A stretch of 36,925 nt of DNA, taken from JAPLJC01 sp052326585. Its GTDB lineage: Bacteria; Desulfobacterota; Desulfobaccia; Desulfobaccales; 0-14-0-80-60-11. This document shows, one piece after another, positions 15,346 through 23,392 of the stretch. The stretch is taken from positions 1 to 36,925 of the forward strand of contig JBKQLU010000022.1 of assembly GCA_052326585.1 (NCBI GenBank). Reading direction: 5' to 3'. A program made the translations under genes and the position numbers. Position 1 is the stretch's first letter. Each line of letters opens with the position of its first letter. Under the pieces are notes generated by a model. It was not told the origin of the DNA. It saw nothing but the letters and a program-made list of their open reading frames with translations, and did not search any database.

Positions 15346-16725
15346 TTGCGCAAAAACCCCCAATCCGAGCCGGGCCGCGGCGCCCGCGCCCTGGCCCTGG
15401 ACATCCTGGCCGCGGCCTCGCGGCCGCAGGGGAAGTCCGTAGAGGAACTGCTGGCCGCCACTCTCAAAGGCCGACCCCAACTGCCCCGGCCGGAGCGGGC
15501 CTTGCTGCTGGAACTGGTCCAGGGGGTGAAGCGCTGGGAGTTGAGACTCGACTATTTTCTTTCCCAGTTGTCCGCCATCCCGCTGGCGAAGCTGCACCCC
15601 CTGGTCCTGTTAATCCTGCGCCTGGCCGCCTATCAAATCCTGATGCTGGACCGGGTGCCGGCCCGGGCCGCGGTCCACCAGGCCGGTCTGGAGGCCAAGG
15701 CCCGGCGCTTACCGGCGGCTTACGGGGGCTTCATCAACGCGGTGTTGCGCCGCCTGGCCGCGGGCGACCTGCCGCCGCTGCCGGAGCGCCAGACTGACCT
15801 GGCGGCCGCCCTGAGCGTGGAATACTCCCACCCCGCCTGGCTGGTGCGGCGCTGGCTGGAGCGCTGGGGGCTGGAGCAGACCGAAGCCAGGCTGTCCGCC
15901 AATAACCGCCTGCCGCCCCTGACCGTCCGGGTCAACACCCTGAAGACCGACCCCGCCAGCCTCATCGCCCGGCTAAACCGGGAGGGGGTGGCGGCCCAGG
16001 CCTGCCGCTTCTCCCCAGTGGGGCTGCATCTGTCCGGGCTTAAGGCGCCGCCCCTGGAACTCCCTTCTTATCAAGAGGGCTTGTGGCTCTTTCAAGACGA
16101 GGCGGCGCAACTGGTCAGTCTGCTGCTGCCTCCGGCGGCAGGGCGGCGGCTGGAATTGGGCGCCGGCCGGGGCGGCAAGAGCACCCATCTGGCCGAGCTG
16201 TCCGGCAACGCCGGTTTGATCCTGGCCCTGGAGCTGCACCAGGGAAGGCTCCGGGAACTGCGGGGAGCGCTCCAGCGTTGGGGGGCGAGCGCCGTCCAAC
16301 CCGTGCGGGCTGACGCCGCCGGCGGCCTGCCCATAGGAGATGGAGTCAAAATGGACGCGGCGCTGCTGGACGCCCCGTGCTCCGCCCTGGGCATCCTCAG
16401 GCGCCATCCGGAAATCAAGACCCGCCTTACGGAAGCCGATCTGGCCACCTTTCCGCCCCGGCAGCGGGCCTGGCTGGAGGCCGCGGCCGCGGTCCTGAGA
16501 ACCGGCGGCCACCTGCTCTATATCACCTGCACCGTGGAGCCGGCCGAAAATCAGGAGCTGATCGAGTCCTTCCTGGGGGCGCACCCGGAGTTTCGCCTGG
16601 CGACCGACCCGCAGCGCCTGCCGGCTGCCGCGCGCCACCTGGTGCAGCCGCCGGGGTGGTTCTCCTCCTCAGGGGCCGACGATCTGGACGGTTTTTTCGC
16701 GGCGCTCCTCAGCAAAGACCATTAA
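15346..16725 (+). CDS. rsmB: 16S rRNA (cytosine-C5) methyltransferase RsmB/Sun
   Basis: The 459-residue protein combines an N-terminal NusB-like RNA-binding domain (about residues 1-135; LALDILAAASR, RALLLELVQGVKRW, FINAVLRRLA) with a C-terminal SAM-dependent m5C methyltransferase. Motif IV is LLDAPCSALGILRRHPEIK with the release Cys, and motif VI is YITCTVEPAENQ with the catalytic Cys. Motif I reads LELGAGRGGKSTHLAEL where most members have D-x-CAAPGGKTTH: Cys-Ala-Ala-Pro is replaced by Gly-Ala-Gly-Arg. The start is TTG 15346 with GAGG 6 bases upstream; an earlier GTG is closed by a stop codon. It probably belongs with def-fmt-DUF116, from which it is now separated. Confidence 0.93.
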   Translation: MRKNPQSEPGRGARALALDILAAASRPQGKSVEELLAATLKGRPQLPRPERALLLELVQGVKRWELRLDYFLSQLSAIPLAKLHPLVLLILRLAAYQILMLDRVPARAAVHQAGLEAKARRLPAAYGGFINAVLRRLAAGDLPPLPERQTDLAAALSVEYSHPAWLVRRWLERWGLEQTEARLSANNRLPPLTVRVNTLKTDPASLIARLNREGVAAQACRFSPVGLHLSGLKAPPLELPSYQEGLWLFQDEAAQLVSLLLPPAAGRRLELGAGRGGKSTHLAELSGNAGLILALELHQGRLRELRGALQRWGASAVQPVRADAAGGLPIGDGVKMDAALLDAPCSALGILRRHPEIKTRLTEADLATFPPRQRAWLEAAAAVLRTGGHLLYITCTVEPAENQELIESFLGAHPEFRLATDPQRLPAAARHLVQPPGWFSSSGADDLDGFFAALLSKDH

Positions 16726-16796
16726 TCGCCGGCCAAAGCCTGCGGCTACCAGGGAAAAAGCTGAGCGCCCGGGCAACCCCATCACCGGCCGGAAGC

Positions 16797-17156
16797 CGGT
16801 GGTTATAGGGGCGGCGTCTCGCCGCCCTGGGCGGGGAAACCCCGCCCCTACGGAAATGGTGGGCAGTGCCCACCCTACAATAACTGCGCACCATCGTGTC
16901 TGGGAAGCGGCAATGGTAGGTATAAGTGGCACAGGCCCCTGGCCTGTATTCCAGCGGCTGGAACTCGGTGCCACTTACACCGCAGGCTAAAGCCTGAGGC
17001 TACCTGGACTTCGACTCATAGGGCGGGCTGTGCCCGCCGAACATGGCGGCCACAGGCCGCCCTATTTCCACGGATTGGCTTGGACTTGCATTCGTTCCCG
17101 AGTGCACTTGCAAATCAGATCAAAAAAAGATCGCAGGCTAAAGCCTGCGGCTACAA
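16797..17156. repeat. Repeat-filled gap between rsmB and purSL
   Basis: This 559-base gap (16726-17284) has no supported gene. 16801-16852 is a double palindrome (GGGGCGGCGTCTCGCCGCCC and GGGCGGGGAAACCCCGCCCC) nearly identical to 35230-35280. Next come TGGGCAGTGCCCACCCTAC (about 16860-16879), GTGGCACAGGCCCCTGGCCT (about 16926-16945), GCAGGCTAAAGCCTGAGGCT (about 16982-17001), AGGGCGGGCTGTGCCCGCC and a related GGCCACAGGCCGCCCTA (17020-17065), and CGCAGGCTAAAGCCTGCGGC (about 17132-17151). Spacings are irregular, so it is not a CRISPR array. Confidence 0.85.
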
Positions 17157-17284
17157 AAACTGCAGAAAATTGGCCGTCACAGGCCCTTGCTTAAACTTTC
17201 CCCGGCGCGGAGCATCATAGGACTTTTTCTCGGGCTTCCCTTAAGGTATATTCGCGGCATCACCCTGGTTAATGGGGGGAACCA

Positions 17285-20266
17285 ATGGCGGTCCGTTTGG
17301 AAATCGGCTGGCGGCCGGAGCTGCCGGACGCGGAAGGGGAGGGGGTGCGCCGCCAGGCGCGGGAGTATTGCGGCCTGGAGATCGACCGGGTCCGGGTGCT
17401 GCGGGTCCTGATGCTGGACCTGGACTTGCCGGCCGAAGAGCTGGAGGCGGTGCGCCGCGAGGTCTTCACGCACCCCGCCACCCAGACCTCCGGCTTCCGG
17501 CCGCTGGCGCAGGCCTTCGATTGGGCGGTGTGGGTGGGCTTAAAGCCCGGGGTGCGGGATAATGCCGGGGCCGTGGCCCGGGAGGCCATGCAAGCCTATC
17601 TGGGACGCTCCCTGGGGCCGGCGGATGCGGTCTATACCTCCAAGCTCTTTCTCTTTTCCGGGGAGAGCCTGGATCGCGGCGGCACGGCCCAGGTGGCCCG
17701 GGAATTGCTGGCCAACGACATGATCCAGGAGTTCCGCGTCTTTTCCCGGCAGGATTGGGACCCGGAAACGGGAGTGGGTATCATCCTGCCCCGGGTAGAG
17801 CTGGCGCACTCCCCGGAGGTGGCGGTCTTCGATCTCGCCTCGCTCGAGACCTTGCGGGAGCTGAGCCGCCAGCGCTATCTGGCGCTCCGGGACGCGGACC
17901 TGCCCATCATCCGGGATTACTTCCGGCGCCCCGAAGTCCAGGCGCGCCGGGCCGCGGTGGGATTGGGGCCTCCCACCGACGTGGAGTTGGAGTACCTGGC
18001 CCAGGCCCGCAGCGACCACTGCAACCACAATACCTTCCGGGGCCTGTTCCACTACCGTGACCCGGCCAGCGGAGAGCACCTGGTCGAGGACAACCTCTTC
18101 AAGACCTGCATCGAGGCGCCCACCCGGGAGATTGCCTGGAAGAAGTCGTGGGTGGTCTCGGTGTTGTGGGACAACGCCGGGGTGGGACAGCTCGACGACG
18201 AATTCTCCTATGTCATCAAGGGGGAGACCCATAACTCGCCCTCCAACCTGGAGGCCTACGGCGGCTCCCTCACCGGCATCGTCGGGGTCTACCGGGACCC
18301 CATGGGCACCGGCAAGGGCGCCCGGCTCATCGGGGGGATCTACGGGTTTTGCGTGGGCCCGCGGGACTATCCCGGTCCCTTGCGGCCCCGGCTTCACCCC
18401 AGGCGCCTGTTGGATGGGGTGATCGCCGGGGTTAAGGACGGCGGCAACAAGAGTGGCGTCCCCACCCTCAACGGGGCCCTCTATTTTGATGAGAGCTACC
18501 TGGGCAAATGTCTGGTATTCGTGGGGGCCGTGGGCCTGCTGCCCAAACAGATCAACGGGGAGCCGGCGGCCAAGAAGGCGGCTCAACCCGGCGATCTCAT
18601 CTTTACGTGCGGCGGCCGGGTTGGCAAAGACGGGATCCACGGGGTCACCGCCTCCTCCGAGGTGGCCTCGCCGGGCACCCCGGCGGGTCACGTCCAGATC
18701 GGCGACCCTTACACCCAGAAGAACATGCAGGACTTTTTACAAGAGGCCCGGGACCAGGGGCTCATCACCTTCATCACCGATTGCGGCGGCGGCGGCCTCT
18801 CTTCGGCAGTGGGCGAATCGGCCATGATGGCCGGCGGCTGCGAAGTGGACCTGTCCCGGGTGGCGTTGAAATATGAGGGTCTCGATCCCTGGGAAATCTG
18901 GATTTCCGAGTCCCAGGAGCGCATGGTGGTGGCGGTGCGCCCGGAAAACGAGGGCCGTTTTACGGAACTGGCCCGGAAACACGCGGTGGAGGCCAGCGTC
19001 ATCGGCGCCTATACCGACCGGGGGGTCCTGGAGGTGCGGCACCAGGGCCGGGTTTGCGCCTACATGGACCTCTCCTTGCTGGATGAGGAGTTCCCCCCCT
19101 GGGAGTTCGACTGTGAGTGGCAGCCCCCGGCCGACCGTCTCAGCGAGCCGGTGCTGGGGGACCCCGGGGATCACCGCGGCCTCTTGCTGGCCATGCTGGC
19201 GCGGCCCAATATCTGCGCCCGGGAGTGGATTATCCGCCAGTATGATCACGAGGTCCAGGGGGGCAGCGTCCTCAAACCCCTGGTGGGTCGGTCCATCCAG
19301 GTGCCGGGGGACGCGGCCCTGATCCGCCCCAGGCCCCAATCCCAACGGGGCCTGGCCGTGAGCCTGGCGCTCAATCCGGCCTATTCGCAAATCGACACCT
19401 ACCATATGGCCGCGGCCACCATTGATGAAGCGCTGCGGCGGCTGCTGGCAGTGGGCGGCGTTCTGGAGCATATCGGCGGGGTGGACAACTTCTGCTGGCC
19501 CAACGTGGAGTATCACCCGCAGGACAACCCCGACGGCAAATACAAGGCGGCCCAATTGGTGCGGGCCTGCTGGGCCATGCGGGACCTGTGCCTGGCTTAC
19601 GGGATTCCCCTGCTCTCCGGCAAGGACAGCATGTACGTGGACGGCCTAGTGCCCGGGCCTTTCGGGGAGACGCACCGGGTTTCGGGCCTGCCCACCCTCT
19701 TTTTTACCGCGGTGAGCGTCCTGCCGGAGATTCGCCGGGCTCTGACCCTGGAGTGGAAGAGACCGGGCGACCTCATCTATCTCCTGGGCCGCACCCGGCC
19801 GGAGTTGGGCGGCTCAGAGTTTTACGAGCTTATGGGCCACGTCGGACTGAGCGTCCCGGAGACCCGGCCGGTTGAGTTTCTGGCCTATTACCATTTGCTG
19901 GAGCAGGCCGGACGGGAGGAACTGCTGGCTTCCTGCCACGGGGTCTATCGGGGCGGCCTCCTGGTCCACCTGGCCCTGGCCTCCATGGCCGCGGGCCTGG
20001 GGGTGCAGGTGGACCTGGGCGGGGTGGCTCCGGAGGCCCCGGATTTCGCGGCCGCTTATGCCGAATCCACCGGGCGTTTCCTGGTGAGCCTCGAGCCGGC
20101 GCGGCGGAGCCGTTTTGAAGAGCTGTTTAAGGGCCAGCCCGTCTATCTGCTGGGGGAAGTGGTGCAAGAGCCGCTGCTTAAAGTAGACCGGGGCGCCCGA
20201 CTGTTGGAGGTGTCTCTGGAAGACCTCGGCGCCGCCTGGCAGGAGCGCTTCGGCAACTTGACTTGA
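17285..20266 (+). CDS. purL: Phosphoribosylformylglycinamidine synthase, PurS-PurL fusion (PurSL)
   Basis: The 993-residue protein is the synthetase part of FGAM synthase, converting FGAR to FGAM with ATP and ammonia in purine synthesis. The first ~95 residues resemble PurS (RQAREYCGLEIDRVRVLRVL). Then come the FGAR-AT linker and active-site segment with YLAQARSDHCNHNTFRG (about 238-254), KGETHNSPSNLEAYGG (about 311-326) and RDPMGTGKGA, the AIR-synthase-like ATP domain with DCGGGGLSSAVGESAMM (about 499-515), and a second, degenerate half with GGVDNFCWPN and LLSGKDSMY. No glutaminase (PurQ) domain is present, so a separate PurQ must supply ammonia. GGGGGG lies just before ATG 17285. It is probably monocistronic; the promoter for the next gene overlaps its 3' end. 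Confidence 0.94.
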   Translation: MAVRLEIGWRPELPDAEGEGVRRQAREYCGLEIDRVRVLRVLMLDLDLPAEELEAVRREVFTHPATQTSGFRPLAQAFDWAVWVGLKPGVRDNAGAVAREAMQAYLGRSLGPADAVYTSKLFLFSGESLDRGGTAQVARELLANDMIQEFRVFSRQDWDPETGVGIILPRVELAHSPEVAVFDLASLETLRELSRQRYLALRDADLPIIRDYFRRPEVQARRAAVGLGPPTDVELEYLAQARSDHCNHNTFRGLFHYRDPASGEHLVEDNLFKTCIEAPTREIAWKKSWVVSVLWDNAGVGQLDDEFSYVIKGETHNSPSNLEAYGGSLTGIVGVYRDPMGTGKGARLIGGIYGFCVGPRDYPGPLRPRLHPRRLLDGVIAGVKDGGNKSGVPTLNGALYFDESYLGKCLVFVGAVGLLPKQINGEPAAKKAAQPGDLIFTCGGRVGKDGIHGVTASSEVASPGTPAGHVQIGDPYTQKNMQDFLQEARDQGLITFITDCGGGGLSSAVGESAMMAGGCEVDLSRVALKYEGLDPWEIWISESQERMVVAVRPENEGRFTELARKHAVEASVIGAYTDRGVLEVRHQGRVCAYMDLSLLDEEFPPWEFDCEWQPPADRLSEPVLGDPGDHRGLLLAMLARPNICAREWIIRQYDHEVQGGSVLKPLVGRSIQVPGDAALIRPRPQSQRGLAVSLALNPAYSQIDTYHMAAATIDEALRRLLAVGGVLEHIGGVDNFCWPNVEYHPQDNPDGKYKAAQLVRACWAMRDLCLAYGIPLLSGKDSMYVDGLVPGPFGETHRVSGLPTLFFTAVSVLPEIRRALTLEWKRPGDLIYLLGRTRPELGGSEFYELMGHVGLSVPETRPVEFLAYYHLLEQAGREELLASCHGVYRGGLLVHLALASMAAGLGVQVDLGGVAPEAPDFAAAYAESTGRFLVSLEPARRSRFEELFKGQPVYLLGEVVQEPLLKVDRGARLLEVSLEDLGAAWQERFGNLT

Positions 20267-20290
20267 GGGGAAGGGGTTTTCTGATATAAT
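20263..20290 (+). promoter_or_regulatory. Extended -10 promoter for the small secreted protein
   Basis: TTGAGG at 20263-20268, a 16-base spacer and TGATATAAT (TATAAT at 20285-20290, with the TG of an extended -10). The -35 box overlaps the purSL stop codon. Predicted start near 20297 leaves a leader of about 90 bases. Confidence 0.72.
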
Positions 20291-20385
20291 GACTCCCAAA
20301 GGTGTTTGGGCTGCTTATTGACCCATTGCAGCCCGGTGGTTCGGTGGAAATCGGCAGAAAAATTGGCGGCAAGATGGGAGGCTAC

Positions 20386-20772
20386 ATGAAAAGATTGGTT
20401 ATCATGGGATTGTTCGCGTTTCTTGGCATCATACTGGCCGTGGGCACTCTCTCGGCCCAGCCTGCCGCTCCGGGTAACGGCGGCGGTTCCTGCCCCTTTG
20501 CGGGCAGCGCTCAGGGAAAGGCGGGGCCGGGAGGACAGGGGACCGGGTCTTGCCCTAGGGTGTCTCCGATGGCTAAACCCGGACAGCCGCTGACCGCGGA
20601 TCAGGCTAAGGCCATGATCCAGCAGGAGATCGGCAAAAATCCAAACTTGAAGGTGGGTAAAGTTACTGAGCAGGGCGGCAATTATTTGGTGGAGGTAGAC
20701 ACCAAGGAGGGCTCCCTGGTGGACAAAGTCGAGGTGGACAAGCAGTTCGGCGGGGCCCGCTCAATCTATTGA
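20386..20772 (+). CDS. Small secreted protein with two SCP motifs, unknown function
   Basis: From ATG 20386 (GGGAGG 5 bases upstream) the product is 128 residues. A signal peptide (KRLVIMGLFAFLGIILAVGT) ends near LSAQPAA. The mature N-terminal part is Gly/Pro-rich and has two single-Cys motifs, GGSCPFAGSA and GTGSCPRVSP, about 20 residues apart. The C-terminal part, LTADQAKAMIQQEIGKNPNL then KVGKVTEQGGNYLVEVDTKEGSLVDKV, has the helix-strand-strand pattern and 'converted to a second strand' look of PepSY-like modules. The cysteines could bind a metal or form a disulfide. No firm family match; the PepSY resemblance is tentative. It has its own promoter. Confidence 0.72.
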   Translation: MKRLVIMGLFAFLGIILAVGTLSAQPAAPGNGGGSCPFAGSAQGKAGPGGQGTGSCPRVSPMAKPGQPLTADQAKAMIQQEIGKNPNLKVGKVTEQGGNYLVEVDTKEGSLVDKVEVDKQFGGARSIY

Positions 20773-20900
20773 GGGGAATTTGAATCCTCTCCGAAAATTT
20801 ATGGATCTCTCCGGCTAATCAAAGGGTGGTTGAGGCGCGGGTATGGCAGTCGGAGGCGGCTGTCCCGCCTGGCGCCTCTACCCCGTTAAAGGAAGAAACC

Positions 20901-21323
20901 ATGCACGCCGAGATGCTGGTGCTGCGGTTCAACCCGGCGGTGGTGGATCAACCCATCATCTACCGGCTGGTGAAAGACTTCGATCTCGAATTCAATCTGC
21001 TGAAGGCCACCATCTATCCCCAAAAAGAGGGGGTGATGGTCATGGAGCTCAGGGGTCATCCCCAGAACTTCCGCCGGGGTCTCAAATATCTGCGGGATTC
21101 CGGAGTCGAGGTGAAACGGGTAGCCCGGGAAGTGCGGCGCAATGAGGAGCGCTGCTACCAGTGCGGCACCTGCACCGCGGTCTGCCCCACCGGCGCCCTC
21201 TACGTGGAGCGGCCGGAGATGGCAGTGCTGTTCGACGCCGGCAAATGCAGCGCTTGTGAGCTCTGTTGCCCGGTTTGCCCGGCCCGGGCCATGGAAGTGC
21301 AACTGGACCGCAGCGCCCTCTAA
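20901..21323 (+). CDS. NIL-domain 4Fe-4S ferredoxin-like protein
   Basis: The 140-residue protein from ATG 20901 (AAAGGAAG 5-12 bases upstream) has an N-terminal NIL domain (about residues 5-75; VLRFNPAVVDQPIIYRLVKD, the ACT-like fold also found at the end of MetN transporters) and a C-terminal pair of [4Fe-4S] motifs, CYQCGTCTAVCPTGAL (about 88-103) and CSACELCCPVCPARAM (about 116-131). NIL domains bind small molecules such as methionine, so a ligand-linked electron carrier is plausible but unproven; the same architecture is common in sulfate reducers and methanogens. The longer frame beginning at 20826 is rejected for lack of a ribosome-binding site. The MFS gene starts 22 bases downstream. 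Confidence 0.88.
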   Translation: MHAEMLVLRFNPAVVDQPIIYRLVKDFDLEFNLLKATIYPQKEGVMVMELRGHPQNFRRGLKYLRDSGVEVKRVAREVRRNEERCYQCGTCTAVCPTGALYVERPEMAVLFDAGKCSACELCCPVCPARAMEVQLDRSAL

Positions 21324-21344
21324 CCGAAAAGTCCGGCGGCTGGC

Positions 21345-22460
21345 TTGCTTGCGATTTTTATCGGCGTTTACTCCGCGGTCATCTCCTCCCTCTACTTCCT
21401 GCTGCCCCTGCATTTACAGGGCAACCTCAAGTTCAGCGGCGCCCAGATCGGCCTGCTGTACGCGGTCTTCAACCTTAGCGCCATCCTGGTGGCCTTTCCG
21501 GTGGGGGTGAGCGGTGACCGGTACGCCTCCCGGGTCCTCACCCGCCTGGGCCTGACCGGCTGTGCCCTGTGCCTCTGGGGCATGGGGTCCCTGAAGAGCT
21601 TCGGGTTCTTTTTCCTGATCTTCTGGGGCTTCGGCCTGAGCGCCGCGCTTCTGAGCCAATCGCTGAATATTATGTTGTTCAAGGGGGGCGGGGCCGCAGG
21701 GTCCACGGCCAGGCGCTTCGGCCATTTCAATGCCATGCGCATGGGCGGCATGATGTTGGGGACCCTGGCCGGCGGCTTCCTGGTGCATCTTTTCAATTTC
21801 CCCAGGGTTTTGCAGCTCTGCGCCGGGTTCCTGCTGCTGATGTGGTGGCCCTCCGCCTGGCTGCCGGTGGTGCCGGCGGTGCGGGCCTCCATGTGGGAAT
21901 ATCGGCGGGAACTCTTTACCAGGCCGGTGCTCTTCTTTGTGGTCTGGCTCTTTCTCTTCACCCTGCACTGGGGCGCCGAAGCCACCAGCCTGACCCTGTT
22001 TCTGCAGCACAACCTGGGTTTGCCGGTCCAGGGTGTGGGGGCTTACATGGCCGGGGAGTTCGCGGTGATCACCGCCACCGCCTATCTCTATGGGCGCTTC
22101 TGGGCCGGCCGCTTGCAGCCGCTGACCTTCCTGGTGGTGGCCCTGTTGGCCTCCGGCAGCGGCCACATTCTCATGACCTGGCCCAGTCTCCCCTGGTCCT
22201 TTGCCTGGCGGGCGGTACACGGCTTCGGGGACGGCCTCATCCTCATGGAGACCTATGCCACCGTCTCCCGGCAGTTCCACGTGGACCGCATCGGCGGCAC
22301 CTCCAGCCTGATTCCTCTCACCACTACCATGGGGGTCCTGGTGGGCTCCCTGATTTTCGGCCCTCTGGGGGCAGCCCTGGGCTACCAGGCCCCGCTGCTC
22401 ATCTCGGGAATCATCACCCTGGCCCTGCTGCCGGTGGCTTACCGCGGCTTGCAGGAGTGA
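21345..22460 (+). CDS. Major facilitator superfamily transporter
   Basis: The 371-residue membrane protein has about 11-12 hydrophobic segments. The start of helix 1 is FIGVYSAVISSLYFLLPLHL; the MFS motif A region between helices 2 and 3 reads PVGVSGDRYASRVLTRLG (D-R-x-x-R-R/x type). A central polar loop at about 180-190 separates the two halves, and the C-terminal half has a repeat-like FGDGLILMETYATVSRQF. The substrate is unknown. The start is TTG 21345 with no good Shine-Dalgarno, possibly coupled to the NIL-ferredoxin stop codon. It converges on the ArsM-like gene (36 bases between stops), which invites, but does not prove, an arsenic-related role. Confidence 0.82.
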   Translation: MLAIFIGVYSAVISSLYFLLPLHLQGNLKFSGAQIGLLYAVFNLSAILVAFPVGVSGDRYASRVLTRLGLTGCALCLWGMGSLKSFGFFFLIFWGFGLSAALLSQSLNIMLFKGGGAAGSTARRFGHFNAMRMGGMMLGTLAGGFLVHLFNFPRVLQLCAGFLLLMWWPSAWLPVVPAVRASMWEYRRELFTRPVLFFVVWLFLFTLHWGAEATSLTLFLQHNLGLPVQGVGAYMAGEFAVITATAYLYGRFWAGRLQPLTFLVVALLASGSGHILMTWPSLPWSFAWRAVHGFGDGLILMETYATVSRQFHVDRIGGTSSLIPLTTTMGVLVGSLIFGPLGAALGYQAPLLISGIITLALLPVAYRGLQE

Positions 22461-22496
22461 GCCGCCGGGGGGGAGTCTCTTCGGAGAATAACAGAT

Positions 22497-23336
22497 CTAA
22501 GCAAGCGGCTTCAGGGCTCTGAACTTGATGCTGGCCACTTTGCCCTGCACCGCGCCAAGGTCCTGCGGGGCCGGAGGCGGCGTAAATTCTTTGCCGGGAC
22601 AACAGGCCATGGCGGCCAATTCCACCGGAGTCAGGAGGTGCCGGGCTACGATCTGGAGCCCGGCAAAACCGGCTTCCCTTATCAGGTTAAGGTATTCTTC
22701 TTCCGGGATCGCCCCTCCCAAACATCCGGGCCAGGTTGCCTGGAACCGCTCTTTGAGCGCGGCATCGATCTTCCCGGTGAGGACGACATCCGAAATAGCG
22801 GCCCGGCCACCGGGTTTCAGGATGCGAAAGGCTTCCCGGTACACCGCGGTCTTATCCGGGATCAGATTGATGACGCAGTTGGAGATTATTACGTCCACGC
22901 CGCCATCCGGGAGCCCGGTGCTGGCCAGGTCCGCGACGCAGAGCTCGATATCCCCTCCTGACAAGTGCACCGCGGCGATGGCCTCTTTGGCCCGCGCCAC
23001 CATCTCCGGAGCAAAGTCTAGTCCGATTACCCGACCCCGCGGGCCCACTTTGCGAGCCGCCAGGATGACATCCAGGCCAGCGCCGCAGCCGAAATCCGCC
23101 ACCACCTCCCCTGACTGGATCGCCGCGAAACCGGTGGGGTTGCCGCAACCACGGGAAAGGTTCAGCGCCACCGCCGGCGCCTGGGCCAGCTCCGCCTCGC
23201 TATAGAGATGCTGATCCACCGCAAAGCCCGAACCGGGCTCTGCTTTGCTGGGTCAACAAGAATCCGGGGCGCCGCCGGTCTCGGCAAATTTACCGTATCT
23301 GCCCTTGACTATCTGAGATACCTTTTCGGTCTTCAA
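22497..23336 (-). CDS. arsM: ArsM-like SAM-dependent methyltransferase, putative selenoprotein (Sec at TGA 23255-23253)
   Basis: The conserved part is an arsenite S-adenosylmethyltransferase-type protein: LYSEAEL, SRGCGNP, the SAM loop DFGCGAGLDVILAARKVG, VIGLDFAPEM, VDVIISNCVINLIPDK, LKPGGRAAISDVV, WPGCLGG and a late ACCPG. An ordinary frame starts only at GTG 23219, without a Shine-Dalgarno and without the family's N-terminus. The same frame continues upstream through a single TGA (23255-23253) to TTG 23336, which has GGAGG 8 bases upstream. That stretch encodes EKVSQIVKGRYGKFAETGG and ends APDSC before the TGA, matching the helix and Cys-Cys motif at the start of ArsM proteins, so TGA replaces the second Cys. 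A SECIS-like hairpin follows. Read through, the protein is 279 aa with Cys27-Sec28. A nonsense mutation is the alternative. It probably lies in an operon after comF and rfaE2. Confidence 0.8.
23221..23248 (-). promoter_or_regulatory. Putative bacterial SECIS element after the in-frame TGA
   Basis: Read on the minus strand, GCAAA (23248-23244) pairs with TTTGC (23225-23221). Inside it GCCCG (23238-23234) pairs with CGGGC (23230-23226) around an apical GTT; a five-base GCAGA bulge lies on the 5' side. The loop begins 19 nt after the TGA and its first base is G, within the published bacterial SECIS rules (loop 16-37 nt from UGA, G in the first two loop bases, stable upper stem). It lies in coding sequence, as bacterial SECIS elements do. 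Confidence 0.7.
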
Positions 23337-23392
23337 AATGTCCACCTCCAGGTTGGGGTATTTTCTTTAAGCAGGGATTACCTGGTTCCCGG

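Noticed and set aside
16797..17156. Repeat-dense gap considered as a CRISPR array
   Set aside because: Units belong to several palindrome families, lengths and spacings are irregular, and no cas gene is present.
17157..17284. Possible riboswitch or purine operator before purSL
   Set aside because: No conserved purine-riboswitch core or PUR-box-like element could be recognised; TATATT at 17247-17252 lacks a good -35.
17540..18691. Long antisense frame (383 aa) under purSL
   Set aside because: Composition typical of an antisense shadow in GC-rich DNA, no domain recognisable, no ribosome-binding site; purSL motifs are unambiguous.
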